Positions 1 to 11,756 are shown, counted from the stretch's first letter. The stretch is 64,000 bases of DNA from Loripinus fragilis (GCA_964019695.1 OZ026517.1:72994665-73058664); one strand, 5' to 3'. The notes: a model not told the origin generated them from the sequence alone. A program made the numbers and translations.

Positions 1-3
1 GGG

Positions 4-215
4 ATTAGCTCATTACCTACTGATGTTGTCTGCTGATAACCTTTGCAAGCAGTTTGGACCCAGATCAGGCCCTACAAAATTTTGGGCTTGATCTGGATCC
101 ACACTGTTTGACACTCTGGTGGTATTCCTGAAAGAATTTTTTTAAAAAGTTGATTTTGATAATAATGAGCAGACGACAAAAATCTTGCAATATTACCCAT
201 GCTGCCAAAGAGAAA
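4..215. repeat. Foldback element family A, degraded copy
   Basis: It has the family A order: TCTGCTGATAACC, AAACAGTTTGGACCCAGATC, a hairpin core, CTGTTTGACACTCTG, TATTCCTGAAAGAA, AAGTTGATTTTGA and AGCAGACGACAAAA. Intact copies start TTAACTCTTTGCC and end GCAAAGAGTTAA; here both ends are worn. Confidence 0.75.
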
Positions 216-539
216 GACGAGAAGCAAACAATCATGTATTGTGAATTCCAAGTATTTACTTGGTTTAACCCCATTGCAATCAAAGTGGCCAGGATTCTTT
301 TGAGTTTTTTACCACTTTGAATGCAATGCTGTTAGAGATAAGTTGATGTTTTATTTTGAATTTCAATCCACAGTCTAATATGAATTTCCCCTCAACTCCA
401 GTATGCCCAGCATAGCCTTGCCAAGATAGATGACATCATACAGTAAAATTAAAAATCTATTACCTTTTAGCTTGTTTTGACAAACCCTGTTAAAGCAGAA
501 TTAAGCGTAAGTTAAATCCTATCCTGTTGAACCCAGATA

Positions 540-595
540 TATCCTCTTTTGAAAACTGTTGAACTGATCAGGATCTACACTGTTTTCATGCTGAG
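540..595. repeat. GATCAG hairpin-core fragment
   Basis: A decayed half of the core with GAAAACTGTTGAACTGATC and GGATCTACACTGTTTTC. Confidence 0.4.
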
Positions 596-1206
596 ATGTG
601 AGACTTGGATGCCAAGTTGAAGTAAATATGTGTTTTGTGTCAGGGCAATTATTTACTTTTGGATTCATTTTATTGTACTTTTTAATGTGGACATTGTCTG
701 TCCCAGAGCAGCCAATTCTCTTATCAATGTATCCAGCTTCACCTTCTTCAAATATTTCTCCTCTCCTGTTAAACTCTTTTCATGCCATTTGTTTGTCCTC
801 CTTAATATTAACAGGGTCTTTCGCTGACTCTGGTCATTCTGTCAGTACTCCTGACGTTATAGGTGGCATATTTTGGGGTTTCTATGCCAGAGGCTCCCAA
901 CAGGGACTTATATATCTCAATTGAATCATCACTAGTTGAGTTATCAAGCTCCATTCTAGAGATCATTTTGAGTCTCTCAAAGTCAGAAAATTAAGTGCGT
1001 ATGACCAGGAAATGTCACATTCGCAGATCACAGACCAATCCACAGTACTATCAAACCTTTTCTTATTGATTTGCCCTTTTTATACACACACATCTCTAAA
1101 CCCTTTGTATACGGGAAACCCCTAATAGGCTGCAGTATGCAGCATTTAATCAGGGTCTTCACTGTTTGTAAAGGTAAAATAGTTCTTCAGGCAAAATAAT
1201 ACAATA

Positions 1207-2148
1207 TGAGGGTCAGTCAAAAATAACTGAGCCCTACCTCATAACATTTTAGTTTGGAATTGTAGACAACAAATGTGATTGTGTTCTATAAGTATTATAT
1301 GTCATAGATGTTTTGACCCTGAAGAATTACCATAGTGAAGCTTCTATTATGGTTGCTAGGCAACTGAAGTTCGTCACTCAGAGCGATGTGTTCAAGATAT
1401 CGGCCAACAGGAATATACAGTATGCCTTTAAAAAGCTTGTGTACTTGATAGTATTTGTGAAAGACATATTTGACATTTATTTGAATAACATATATCATAT
1501 TGTCTTTTTATTACACTTGGTTCGTTAATGTTAAGGTGAACATTGATTGCATGCGTTGCCTAACAACAAAAAAAGCCAAAATTCCACACATTTTCAAATA
1601 CACGAGGATTGTGTTGCCATGGAAACAAAATTATGCGTTTAAATCAAGGAGTTTAATATGTCTGAGGGTTGGTTTGTGTATGGAGTAATGTTAAAAGCAT
1701 TATTAGGCTAATATTTTATGTTTTCTGTTAAAATTGTGTATATATGAATGTGGGTGGGGTACATCATAGGAATTCAGGCGTGTCAAAATTTGATAAATTC
1801 TGAAATCAAACTACCACAGCATCTATAATTTGGGGTCAGTTGGTTTCTATATTGTGACACTGAATAGGTACATGTTATATGTATCAAACAACAGTGAATA
1901 AAGTCTTGCTTTAACATTACTGTTTCCATAGCAGCACTTAGATTTAGATGTATCACAGCATGAACGCACCCCTTTGACAGGCCGTATTCTGTTGCCTAAC
2001 AAACCTTACAAAAAGCCTACCAAGAGAAACAAAGTAGGTGATTAAATAGATGACATATAACTGCAATGAAATATCATCTAAATATATGTCCATTTTACTT
2101 GATTCAAATGTTATGAGGTAGGGCTCAATTATAATTGACTGACCTTCG
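1207..2148. mobile_element. Mariner-like non-autonomous element with ~45-bp TIRs
   Basis: Left end TGAGGGTCAGTC and right end GACTGACCTTCG are inverted, flanked by TA on each side (1205-1206, 2149-2150). The TIR similarity continues inward through GAGCCCTACCTCATAACATT on the left and its complement at 2110-2132. TA target and a GGTCAGTC-type end fit Tc1/mariner. No transposase reading frame was recognised in the 942 bp. Five RFX X-box-like motifs lie inside. Confidence 0.7.
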
Positions 2149-2714
2149 TATATTGGAAAATTATAACCCAACACCCCTAGATATGTACAATGGACTATCC
2201 CAAGTTTATTGTAAACAAGAAGGAAGAATCCATTAGTATACAAAGGGTTAAATATCACCACTGTGTATCTCAATATACAGTGTTCTTTTGCTATATCTTA
2301 AGAAAGATGAGTAGACTGGATTCATGTTTATGCACAGGTACAGTACACTATGTTTGGGGTCCATAGGAATGGACGGTGTTGTAAGTGAATTGTGGTTCAA
2401 AGGGTAAATTTTACATAGGAATTTTAGGAAAAAGACCATTTTATGGTCATTTTCCTATAATTCCATTTGTAAACTTCCATGGTAAAAAATTTGGGAGCCA
2501 CAACATGACAGTGTTATATCCAAATCTGTGTTATAACAAGGTTTAATTGTATTAACTGCTAATATTAACATACAGTTTATAACTGCTGATATTAACATAC
2601 AGTTTAATTTGGATAGGACTTGTCTGACAGTTTGCCTCATTTTCCGTCATATGACCAAGAGATATATGTAGTTTGATTGAACAACCTCATACTGGGGAAA
2701 TTTGACTTAAGGAC

Positions 2715-2828
2715 AGGGAGGACCTTGATCAGACTGCTTCTTCAGAAGCAGTCTGATCTGGGTCTGCACTGTTTGTCTAGGCCTATTCAGCAGACAAGTT
2801 GTGTTTGAAATTTTAGAAAATTTACTGT
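2715..2828. repeat. Family D foldback element, hairpin and right arm
   Basis: A near-perfect hairpin (CTTGATCAGACTGCTTC / GAAGCAGTCTGATCTGG, 2723-2762) is followed by GTCTGCACTGTTTGTCTAGG and an arm ending GAAAATTTACTGTA, as in the better copies at 30701, 49912 and 51434. Confidence 0.65.
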
Positions 2829-3009
2829 AATGACAATGCGGAGCAAAGTGCAACTACCCTAGCTTATTGACAAAAAAAATATTGTTTCTAAAAACAACAT
2901 TCTAAAATAAGAATGGCAGTGCTGAACATGGGAGTTTTCCTCATTAAAAAACACACTATTTTGTTTTGATACTTTACAATTTTTTCACTAATATCCCACT
3001 ATTGATACA

Positions 3010-3083
3010 CAGTGACTCTGGTGAGCCTCTAACTAGCAACCCATCGATCCACAGTCTAATGCTCTACCACTGAGCCACTGTTA
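3010..3083 (-). repeat. tRNA-derived SINE head fragment
   Basis: The minus strand reads AACAGTGGCTCAGTGGTAGA followed by GCATTAGACTGTGG, an A-box-like start as in the SINE-1 family. The B box is degenerate, so it is a fragment rather than a tRNA gene. Confidence 0.5.
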
Positions 3084-3094
3084 TTACAGTAATC

Positions 3095-3310
3095 ATTATG
3101 AACTTTTGATTTTCAGTCAAATTTGTGATGCAATTTCAATAATATTATGGATTCTGTATTCGTCATCTGGAGAGAAATCAGTGTGGATCCTGGTCACCTG
3201 GCTTTATCAAAAGTCAGCTGATCTGGATCTACACTGTTTTTTTTTTAATAAAAAAGGTTATAGAATTTTTGATAAGCAATGCACACAGTGTGCATATTAG
3301 GTCAAATACG
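3095..3310. repeat. Foldback element family N
   Basis: It has GAACTTTTGATTTTCAGTCA, a hairpin core of the GATCAGCTGG type with ACACTGTTTTTT, and an outer end GGTCAAATACGGTAATTCA. The same order, inverted, occurs around 25281-25430 and 29370-29545. Confidence 0.6.
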
Positions 3311-4954
3311 GTAATTCATTATTGGATGATAATTTTTTTCATTATATGTGACGTTCTCTGCGACTTTGGGTCTTGTTGAGGCTCTACATCAGAAAAACTT
3401 GACTTTAAATGATGTAAATGACTTTCAAATGCGACACACGTTATTTAGCTAGCGCGCACTTGCTTCATTCAACAAAAAGCAAACGTTTCTACACTTCACA
3501 CGTTTCTACATTACATATTCTTTTTCATGAAATTGGTTGTTGTTCGTGTATTTAATTTATCGAGCTTTGTTAATGATTTAACAGTCGGGTATTGTAAACA
3601 AGAGTTACAACAATGCGCTTTATTTAAAACAACGCTTCGTTAATTGTGATGTTCTAAATAAAATAAAAAGTGAGATTCCGAAAAGCACAGCATCTGCTTG
3701 TACAATATCTGAGCCGCCCAACAAGTCTCCGGATTGTTGGCGAAACTGTCTATCTATCAGCTTGTGCATAAGCGAACTAGGGTACTTAACGCAACTTTGT
3801 GCAGCTGAGGCTCGGATAATGTGCTTTTTGGCCAGAACCTTTGTTGCCTTTACAGATGTAGTAAGGAAGCAGATGAAGGCTCAGACCAAAGATTAGGCCT
3901 ATAGCCTCACTAGTCTAGCTGCTATGAGTTTGTCGGTGTCGCACTTTGGTTTCACTGATTTAAAAAGCTTCCTGCGTCAAGCATGTTTAAGCTTTCAGTA
4001 ACTGATGAGCAATGTGTAGATCCAGATCAGATTGAGCAAAAGCTCAGACCAATTTAAATCTCCTAGATTTCCTCTCAAATCATTAAATAACCAGCTTCAG
4101 TAAAATCATTTCTGCTATAAAATGGATAGATTATGTGCATGTATTTTGTGGGGTGGCTAGAGTAACGTAAATAAAGCAAACAAAATTTGATATCCAATAA
4201 TTAGTTAACTAAGGTTAAAGACAGACTTCATAGATGCTGCACACATTGCATCCTCGTTACCCAGGTGTAACCCATTCCTTTACACTGCAATCCTCACTGG
4301 GTAAACAAGAATGCACACATTGCAGAAATAAATAAAAAAAACTTATCAGAAACCGGCTATGGAGCAAACAGCAAAGACTAAGAAACGTATCAGAATCCAG
4401 CAATGGAGCAAACGGAAAAGACTAAAAAACTATGGAAAACAAACTCAGACCAAACCGCACATGTATAAGTCAGATTGTATGAGCCTTGTTTGATTGTCAG
4501 ATCAGCTGGCATGTCCGTCAGTGTATATTACAGAGAAAGAATATCGATATAAAATTTTAGTGCAAATCGTTATTCTAGTCAGACTGCGCAGACTGAATAA
4601 GTTTTCACTGTTTTCATTGCGGAATTAAATTGTTAAGACCAGTTCATGGTACTCTATATTGCAAATGCGAATAGTCATACTCTCTGAATTTGGACTAGAC
4701 CTTCATCTACATTAAAACTTGTTTATGGGGGCAGCGGAGGCCCCTGGTGAGACTGCACACACACGGATGCTCTCCTAAGATGTTGTTGCCTGCGGATGCA
4801 ATAAGTACCATCATCTCATGTACATGTACTAGCCCATATAACCATGACAAAACTGTCAAACAGCAGGTGCTCAGATCAGAGTGTGCACAAGTAGCGCAGT
4901 GAAAATTTCTCTCCCTTTAACATGTTTGTCAATTAACAATGATGACAGTCGTCT
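3311..4954. other. Unassigned intergenic sequence
   Basis: No gene or well-defined element was recognised. There is a short direct repeat of about 43 bp (GAGCAAACAGCAAAGACTAA near 4360 and a variant near 4406), and the word TGCACACATTGCA twice near 4240 and 4313. Confidence 0.4.
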
Positions 4955-5452
4955 ACAGTCACAGGACATAATCGCCGCGTCGTGACATCGCCATTTTTAA
5001 ATCAGTGCATTTCCAGGTCTTTTCCAAAAATTATTGTGGCAAAACTATAGAAGCTACTATCATGAAAAAAGTTCCAAATGAAAGCAATTTTACTTAAGCA
5101 ATAAACATATTCAGTGAAGCTTCCCGGTGTGCATTGTTTTCATATGGTAGTCATTCAGATACAAATACAATTTAAAAAGTCACTTTTTCGGTGACGTTAA
5201 CATTAATGTCCATGGGAAGCGTGATATTTTTCAAAAGTTATGTCCACTTTAAACGCGCTCTTATTGGAAAAACTGAAGTGTAATTACTTAAATATTTTAT
5301 TGTCTATTGCTATTTCTATTTGCTTTCCATCCATCTTAATTTTGTAAAATTGCATCCATTAACTTAGACAAGGTAATTGTTGCAAAAAATCTGGAAATGC
5401 ACTAATTTAAACGGTGACATCACAGGGTGGCGAATAATTTATGTCTGTCGGA
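4955..5452. mobile_element. Foldback MITE with ~70-bp arms
   Basis: The left arm (GACATAATCGCC, GTGACATCGCC, AAATCAGTGCATTTCCAGG) is mirrored by the right arm (TCTGGAAATGCACTAATTTA, GGTGACATCAC, GGCGAATAATTTATGTC). No coding sequence. The exact ends and target duplication are not clear. Confidence 0.65.
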
Positions 5453-5575
5453 AGACATATTTGGGTAATTCTGTAAATAAGACAGCTGGCAGATAATGCC
5501 AATCCATTTGCATTAAATGGCGCTATTACTTGCAGCCTTTGCATTTCAAACTCAGGAATGCTTTAAGCCTGTCTC

Positions 5576-6384
5576 ACACAGAACACGGTTGGGCACACGG
5601 TTCCAATATGGTATACTCTGTTATACACGGGTTGACTCGTACGAGTATTGAGCTACATCCGTGCCTGGGAATGAGTTGGTACCATTTAGATTGGAATGTA
5701 CCACGAGTACGTACGAACAAAGCACGATATACTCGATCAAACAAGGTTTGTCACGGTTTGAACACGACTTGCGAAACGACTTTCATACAATTGTTGTACG
5801 GTTCCAAGTACGGTCTAGTACGGTCTGTTACGGCCTAGTACTATTAAACAAGACTTTTACTTGATTAACTGGACAATTACAAGGTTTACATACGGTCCCA
5901 ACGACTTTTGTTCGAGTTATGCTCAAATTATCACACATTTGTGTATGTTTTGATATAAAATTGACTCGTTTTGATGGCTTGGCTTCACAAATTTTCGAAC
6001 ATTCAACTGAGAAAGTATACAAATGACAGATGATAATTCATACTTTAATGTTATTGGTCATATGGCAATTGTATGAAACCGTATTGGTCCTATAGTGATC
6101 GTTTAAAACCTCACTCGTGGAGTGGACTTCATGTGCCGTTGTATATACAGTCTCGTACAGTCCCACACGATCTCTCACGGTCTTGTACGATCGCTAATTC
6201 GATTTTTACACGGACATTGCACCCGTGTCAGTTTTTTAAAAGTTTTAAAAATCATACACGGCTTTCACGGATACACTCGAATGGCCCGAGTGTAACTCGG
6301 ATAAGGCCATGGTTGGTTTGGTTGTATGTACGGTTTACACGGATGGCCAACCGTATAAGCCGTGTGTTCTGTGTGAGACAGGCT
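5576..6384. mobile_element. PIF/Harbinger-like MITE, TTA target duplication
   Basis: Terminal inverted repeats AGCCTGTCTCACACAGAACA and its complement at 6365-6384 are flanked by TTA at 5573-5575 and 6385-6387. The arms are full of the short word ACGGTC / GTACGG in opposite orientation on the two sides. A 3-bp TWA duplication is the known mark of PIF/Harbinger; no transposase is present. Confidence 0.7.
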
Positions 6385-6443
6385 TTATATGCATACATTT
6401 ATGTACTCATAAGAATCGTCTCGGCATTAAGATTCTTATTTTA

Positions 6444-7694
6444 TTATCCCCCCTCTCTGTTTGTGGAGGGTATACTGTTTTCATGTTGGCCGTCCGTCCG
6501 CGTGTCCGCCCAAAACCTTTTGTTTTTTAATATCTTGAAGAGTCATTACTGGAATTTCATCAAAATGTAAACATATGAATGAAGAAATTTGGTTCAAACA
6601 AATTTTTTTTTGACAAAATGACAGCTATGAGAACTTAGACAATATTTCCCTAATAGGGCTTTTGTATATGCATAGATAATGCCTTCATGGGCCGATCAAT
6701 CCTACCACAGCTTTTGATGGAGCAATTGGATACTTTGCCTATATAATGTAGACGCATTGAATTTATGCATGAAGGAGTTTGGTTCAAAAATAAATAATTT
6801 TTGACAAAACTACAGCTATAACTTCTACCACAGCTTTTGATGGAGCAATTTGATACATTGCCTATACAATGTAGACACATAGAACATATGCATGAAGGAG
6901 TTTGGTTCAAAACTATTGACAAAATGACAGGTATGTGAACCTAGAGACAATTTTTCCCTAATATCGCTTTTGTATATGCATAGATAGTGCCTTCATGGGC
7001 CGATCAACTCCTACCACAGCTTTTGATGGAGCAATTTGATACATTGCCCATACAATGTAGACACATAGAACATATGCATGAAGGAGTTTGGTTCAAAACT
7101 ATTGACAAAATTACAGCTATGAGAACTTAGACAATTTTTCCATAATATCGCTTTTGTATATGCATAGATAGTGCCTTCATGGGCCGATCAACTCCTACCA
7201 CAGCTTTTGATGGAAAAATTTGATACTTTGCCTATACAATGTAGACGCATTGAATATTTCATGAAGGAGTTTGGTTAAATGAAAAATTAACAAACTTACA
7301 GCTATGAGAACTAAGACGATTTTCCCCTAATATCGCTTTTGTATATGCATGAAGGAGTTTGATTCAAAAAAAAAAAATGATAGCTATGAAAACTTAGACA
7401 ATTTTCCAATATAAGCTTTGATATATAAAACTTTCAGGTGTGAATATTTTTGTGTATTTGATCTTAACATATGTTTCAGATTGCAAGCTTTAAGATCATT
7501 TTCACAGATTCTACTGAAATCCTCTTTTCAAAACTAAGGTCTGCTGGCTTGAACTATGACTTGCATAAACTAAGTTTTTTCACTGACCCTTACTGTGCCA
7601 GTTCACTGACCCTTACTGTGCCAGTTCACTGACCCTTACTGTGTGTGTGGGGGGGGGGGGATCTTATAAGCATTGCTTATTGACTTTTTCATTT
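6444..7694 (+). mobile_element. Helentron-like element F, copy 1, with internal tandem repeats
   Basis: It starts TATCCCCCCTCTC, followed by GGAGGGTATACTGTTTTCAT and a CCGTCCGTCC stretch. Four copies of a ~125-190-bp unit follow (marked by CCTACCACAGCTTTTGATGG at about 6700, 6825, 7012 and 7193). Near the 3' end is the hairpin ATAAGCATTGCTTAT and the end ATTGACTTTTTCATTT. A 23-bp unit (TTCACTGACCCTTACTGTG...) occurs three times just before the G tract at 7650. The same organisation occurs at 17775-19026. Confidence 0.75.
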
Positions 7695-7929
7695 GAGCCT
7701 ATTTTGTTACCATAGCAATGGTAAAAGTAAAATTTATGTCAGAATTTTACACTTGGGTTATTCTTCTATAAACCAATTGGATGAAATTGTTGAAAAGCAA
7801 CTTTCAGTTTTTTGCTCCAAAGGGGGCCAAATTTGCCCCTTAATTCACATAGCTCTTTGTTTGTCAAAATTTGGTCTGCAGCTAAAAAACTGGTCAGACT
7901 CTAACAACCATTGCTGGCAGAGCTCATTC

Positions 7930-8215
7930 TAATGAAGCAACTAGATCCAACTATAACCTGAAAAATGAGCCCTTCCTTAAAGTAAATCATAAGCTGGAAA
8001 AAAGGCACAAATGAAGTCCAAAACTGGCTCTTACAGGGAGACAAAATGGGACCATAATTATGTAACATATAAAAGGAAAGAGTCCCACAAAAGTGAAAAA
8101 GGATCATTTATAAATTAAAAAGGACCTTAGTTAAGGTGAAGGTGAAAAAATGGAAGAGTCCTGAATCCAAAATATATAAAAAGGGACCAGTGCCAATATA
8201 AATTAGGGTTTAAAA
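7930..8215. repeat. GGGACC-rich dispersed repeat (family E), degraded copy
   Basis: Repeated short words such as AAATTAAAAAGGACCTTAG, AAGGTGAAGGTGAAAAA and AAAAAGGGACCAG match the copies at 9130-9790 and 12185-12800. Confidence 0.55.
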
Positions 8216-8242
8216 ACGACTTTGAATAAGAAATGTGTGTGG

Positions 8243-8312
8243 TTAGGTGAACTGACCGTCCCGACATGACCATAGCTGTTGACTGGGACTTAAAGCAACA
8301 AACCAAACCAAA
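8243..8312 (+). repeat. SINE-1 3' tail fragment
   Basis: ACCGTCCCGACATGACC, TGTTGACTGGGACTTAAAG and a CAAACCAAACC tail resemble the 3' end of the SINE copies at 25041 and 46988. The tRNA-like head is absent. Confidence 0.5.
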
Positions 8313-8825
8313 ACAACTAGCACAACTAGAATGGAATAGCCCATACTATTAACTGGAAGGGTCCATTTGAGAAATTCAGTACTGAAAGAATTAAAAATCT
8401 GAACAGATTTTACATCTCTCAAAGGCATGCTTGTGTGTGATTTTCCTATGCAGCAGTCTACATTCTTGAATCAGAGTCAATATCCTGTACTGACGTCAGT
8501 GCTAATAGGCATGGTAAATGTAACTTTACTAAGTCTCTTGCCGTCAGGCTCACCCTAGTCAAAATCTTTACTGGGTCTATTATATACAGTGCTCTATGGG
8601 GCAGAACTTTTCTTGCATTTCTCTGTGGGAAGCCAATGTTGGGGTTCTCTGGCCAGATCCCTTTCTTAGCCCCATTGCAAGTATTGATCTCTTAGTATTT
8701 CAAAGTGATTGTCTCTTTTCTCAAAATACAGCATACTCAAATACAGCATACTTTAGTACTTTTCCTGTGTCCCCAAGCGAGATCAGCTGACAGAAAAGTC
8801 CAATATTTTAGATCTAGTCACTTAC

Positions 8826-9036
8826 TAACCCATAAAGCGCCACCTATAATTTGCAGCAGACGGCTATTTCAAATTTTGCTGCTTTTTCAAAAATAACAAA
8901 TAAGGCATGATATTTCATGAGAATCGTCTGCTGGCAGACAATTCTCATGAAATATCATACTTATTTTTTTTTAAATTGGGAAAGATGGCGCAAAATTTGT
9001 CGTCTGCTGCAGTCGTGATGGACACTTTAAAGGTTA
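8826..9036. mobile_element. TTAA-type foldback MITE, family B
   Basis: Arms start TAACCCATAAAGCGCCACC and end GGACACTTTAAAGGTTA. The centre is a long palindrome (TGATATTTCATGAGAATCGT, TCTGCTGGCAGA, TTCTCATGAAATATCA). Best compared with 16296-16510. Confidence 0.8.
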
Positions 9037-9127
9037 AGACTCAAACTTGCAGCATGAAAAAGTTACAGCTGCTCAGGATTTTAGTGGGTTACATGTATGA
9101 CATAATGTATAGACAGTACAGGCTGTT

Positions 9128-9790
9128 CAAGTCATCCAGTCACAGTGGGTTTGTGTATTTCCTTTTAAAATTACCTTTTTGTCAGTTCGTTTTAAAATCA
9201 TGTACCAGTTGGTAACACACATCTTTAAGGAGGTATTTCATAATTTTGGGTATTTTCATATGACTCACTCAAACTGCCTCATCAAAATCTGGGGATTAAA
9301 GTACTTGGACAAATAAAATATTGGCTTTAATAAAGATCTTTTTGCAGCTATTTTATTAAGAAATGTTTTCTTGTGTTTCTCTGTGAGAATGAAAGGGCCA
9401 AATAACCGTTAAATGACTGATACTTAACTTCTCCTGAAGAAAATGGATCAGAACTCTGAACTGGAAATAAGCCCTTCTATGAGGCAAAAAGGACACAGCA
9501 TAATCCCGGGAGCATAATGCAAGTATTGAAAGGTAAAAAGGGTCTTGAAGGACCAAACAAAAGGAGAAATTGGACCTTTCATAAATTAAAAAGGACCTTT
9601 GTCATCAGCCAAGATGAAAAGGGACCTGGTTCCAAGTCTAATAAGAAAAGGAACCATATATAAAGATTAATGATTAAAAAAGGGACCTTATTAGAAGGGT
9701 AACATAAAGAAATCCTCTTCATTAAGTTAAAAGCACCCTGTCCGGTAAAATGAACCCCACATACAAAATACAAGAACTGTATCTCTGAAT
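9128..9790. repeat. Family E dispersed repeat, copy 1 of a ~620-bp pair
   Basis: Sequence from GGGTTTGTGTATTTCCTTTT through GCCTCATCAAAATCTG, TTTTCTTGTGTTTCTCTGTG, GAGAAATTGGACCTTTCATA and AAAAGGGACCTGGTTCCA recurs in the same order at 12185-12800 with moderate divergence. The GGGACC-rich half also occurs inverted near 15445-15600. Confidence 0.75.
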
Positions 9791-10085
9791 TGCCATTTTT
9801 TGGAGTGGCACTTTGAAGCTGAAAATAGCAGATTTTGCAATTTAATAATGGCTGCTCTGTTCAACTTAAATATTGTTAGCCATATCTTCATGAAACTTCA
9901 TACAGATATTACCCAACATAAGACCATGGACAAAATGCAAAAATGGTAACTATGGATTGCCTAATTTTGGAGTTATGGCCTTTTGAAACTGAAATTAGTA
10001 GATTTTGCAGTTTGAATATGACTCCATTCTGTAACATAGAAACTGTTCAAGATAGCTTCATGAAATTTCATACAAATAGTAGCTA
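9781..10085. repeat. ~172-bp tandem repeat, two copies
   Basis: AGCAGATTTTGCAATTTAA near 9827 and AGTAGATTTTGCAGTTTGAA near 9998, each followed by TTCATGAAACTTCATACA-like sequence. Such GAGTTATGGCC/TTCATGAAA repeats are common in molluscs (from memory). Confidence 0.6.
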
Positions 10086-10167
10086 TTAAATATTATTAGA
10101 CAATGTAAATAAGGTAATGCTGCAGTGTCATAGATTCACTGGTTCAACAGAGCCCTTGCTGGTTGCC

Positions 10168-10275
10168 CATGGGCGGATCCAGAGAGGGGGCTGGGGGGCA
10201 GGTGAGAAATACATTGATGACTAAAAAAAATTCAGGACCCCCTCACCCTGACAGAGTTTTCTGGATCCACTCATG
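10168..10275. mobile_element. hAT-like mini-MITE
   Basis: A 108-bp element with CATGGGCGGATCCAG at the left and CTGGATCCACTCATG at the right, plus inner complementary AGAGAGGGGG and CCCCCTCACCCTG. The GGGCGGATCCAG end is typical of hAT-derived MITEs. Confidence 0.55.
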
Positions 10276-10360
10276 TTTCATGTGACAGTGGTATCTAAAT
10301 CTCATGTTCTTTATCAATTTTTTCTATCTTTTTCTTTAAGATTTTAATAAGATTAATCTT

Positions 10361-10534
10361 GGGAGTGCAGTGGCTCAGTGGTAGAGTGCTTGACTCGAGA
10401 CCGAGTGGTTGCAGATTCTAGCCTCACCGGCGTCACTGCGTTATCACATAAATCCATGCTTAGTATTGGCGCAACCAGAAGACCCATCCCCAAATAAATG
10501 AAAAATTGTTCACTAGGACGTAAAGAATCAAATC
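10361..10534 (+). repeat. SINE-1 copy (tRNA-derived)
   Basis: The A-box region reads GTGGCTCAGTGGTAGAGTGC and the tRNA-like head ends near TTCTAGCCTCACCGGCG. The 3' tail GGACGTAAAGAATCAAATCA is shared by all copies. AATCTT flanks both sides as a possible target duplication. Confidence 0.75.
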
Positions 10535-10902
10535 AATCTTCTAATTCCCTGCAGGTATTTAGTGTGAACCTTTTGAGGGAATATTGCTTAATGTTTCATG
10601 TGAATTTTCATATCTGCCCTTTTCTCTGCCTTTTTTGTTTCGGGTAACTCTAAATCTGCCATTTTCTTGTGGCTACAAATAAGACTTGATGTTTCATATC
10701 ATTAGACGACTCACATGAAAAATGAAGTCTTATTAGCCGCAAAGTCACATGTTTTTTACTGTCTACTTGTGGTTCAAAATTGTTGCTACATTAGTAGAAC
10801 AAGTCTTTCCACAATTGCACTCAGATGGAGTTTTGGCCAGTCTGAGTGCAATAATGTTAATGATTTTAGAATGAAAAGGCTAGAACACAAGTCAATGACC
10901 AT

Positions 10903-11154
10903 ATGGGCCATGTCGCGGCAAAACCTGTCTTCGGGGTTTCCGACAATGTGATATTCAAACCAGCCTGCTCAGCTACTGAGACAAGCTAGAAAATTTAAAT
11001 TTCATTTTTAACAAGTCTAGATCTGATACTTTCCATTAAGGGAATAACAAAGGCCCTGATCAGACTGCCCGTATGCGCAGGCTGGTCTGCTCCTTTGTTG
11101 TTCCGAACCCCCCCCCCCCCCCCAGAAGACAGGTTTTCTCATGCCGAGGCCCAT
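10903..11154. mobile_element. Foldback MITE family C
   Basis: Left arm GGGCCATGTCGCGGCAAAAC and CTGTCTTCGGGGTTTCCGA; right arm GACAGGTTTTCTCATGCC and GAGGCCC. Inside lies a hairpin core (CCTGATCAGACTGCCCG / GCGCAGGCTGGTC) and a C tract of 17 at 11107-11123. Confidence 0.8.
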
Positions 11155-11224
11155 TAATAAATAAAGCAACTTAGTTTCTTAGCAAGATTAGCGGCCGGGC
11201 ATATGCAGAACTGACCTTATGTAA

Positions 11225-11405
11225 ATCAAGAGAATCATAGGCAGGGAGGGAACCTTTTTTGGAAGATCTTACACTGTGAATATCAAATTAAAAGATACCC
11301 TTTTTAGCTAGTAGCCAGGAAAGCAAAACTGGACCTTAGGTCAAGGTGAAAAGTTTTTAAAAGGGACCTTAGGAGTAGTTAAAAGGGACCCTATGACCTG
11401 CACAC
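11225..11405. repeat. Family E fragment
   Basis: GGACCTTAGGTCAAGGTGAA and AAAAGGGACCTTAGGAG match the GGACC-rich part of family E. Confidence 0.5.
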
Positions 11406-11547
11406 CCTAAACAAGCTGTGCAAACACACCCCTAATTCAGGTTTTGACATACATGTCTAAACCTGATTTATGGGTGTGTTTGCTCAACCAGTCAAATTAA
11501 TCTTGACTTATATGGTAGTACTGGTGTCAGTGGTTTGTTCACAGTCG

Positions 11548-11756
11548 AATGGTTTTTGTTTGATTTGATTCTTTCTTCCCAGTCAACAATTTTTCAGCTA
11601 TGTCGTGAAGGGTCTTCCTGGGTTGAACTTGTACTAAACTAAGCAAGGATTTATGTGTCTCACACAACGACACAACGTAGTGACACCGAGGAGGCTTGAA
11701 CCTGCAACCCCTCAATCTCCAGTCAAGCACTCTAACACTTAGCCACTGCGCTCCGA
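11548..11756 (-). repeat. SINE-1 copy, minus orientation
   Basis: On the minus strand it starts GGAGCGCAGTGGCTAAGTGT, has a B-box-like GGTTGCAGGTTCAAGCC and ends GGGAAGAAAGAATCAAATCA with an A-rich tail. Confidence 0.75.

Noticed and set aside
598..924. 108-codon plus-strand open frame
   Set aside because: Composition and lack of any motif, splice context or family similarity make it a chance frame in repeat-rich intergenic DNA.
1207..2148. A transposase gene inside the mariner-like element
   Set aside because: No frame longer than about 100 codons and no recognisable DD(E/D) or helix-turn-helix segment was found.
6073..6570. 165-codon plus-strand open frame
   Set aside because: It runs through the right arm of the PIF-like MITE and into the start of element F, so it is a chance frame in repeats.
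10361..10440. tRNA gene candidates at the heads of SINE copies (also 17544, 25041, 25570, 26136 and 46988)
   Set aside because: A and B boxes are present, but the cloverleaf is broken and each is followed by a shared non-tRNA body and tail, so they are SINEs or SINE fragments.
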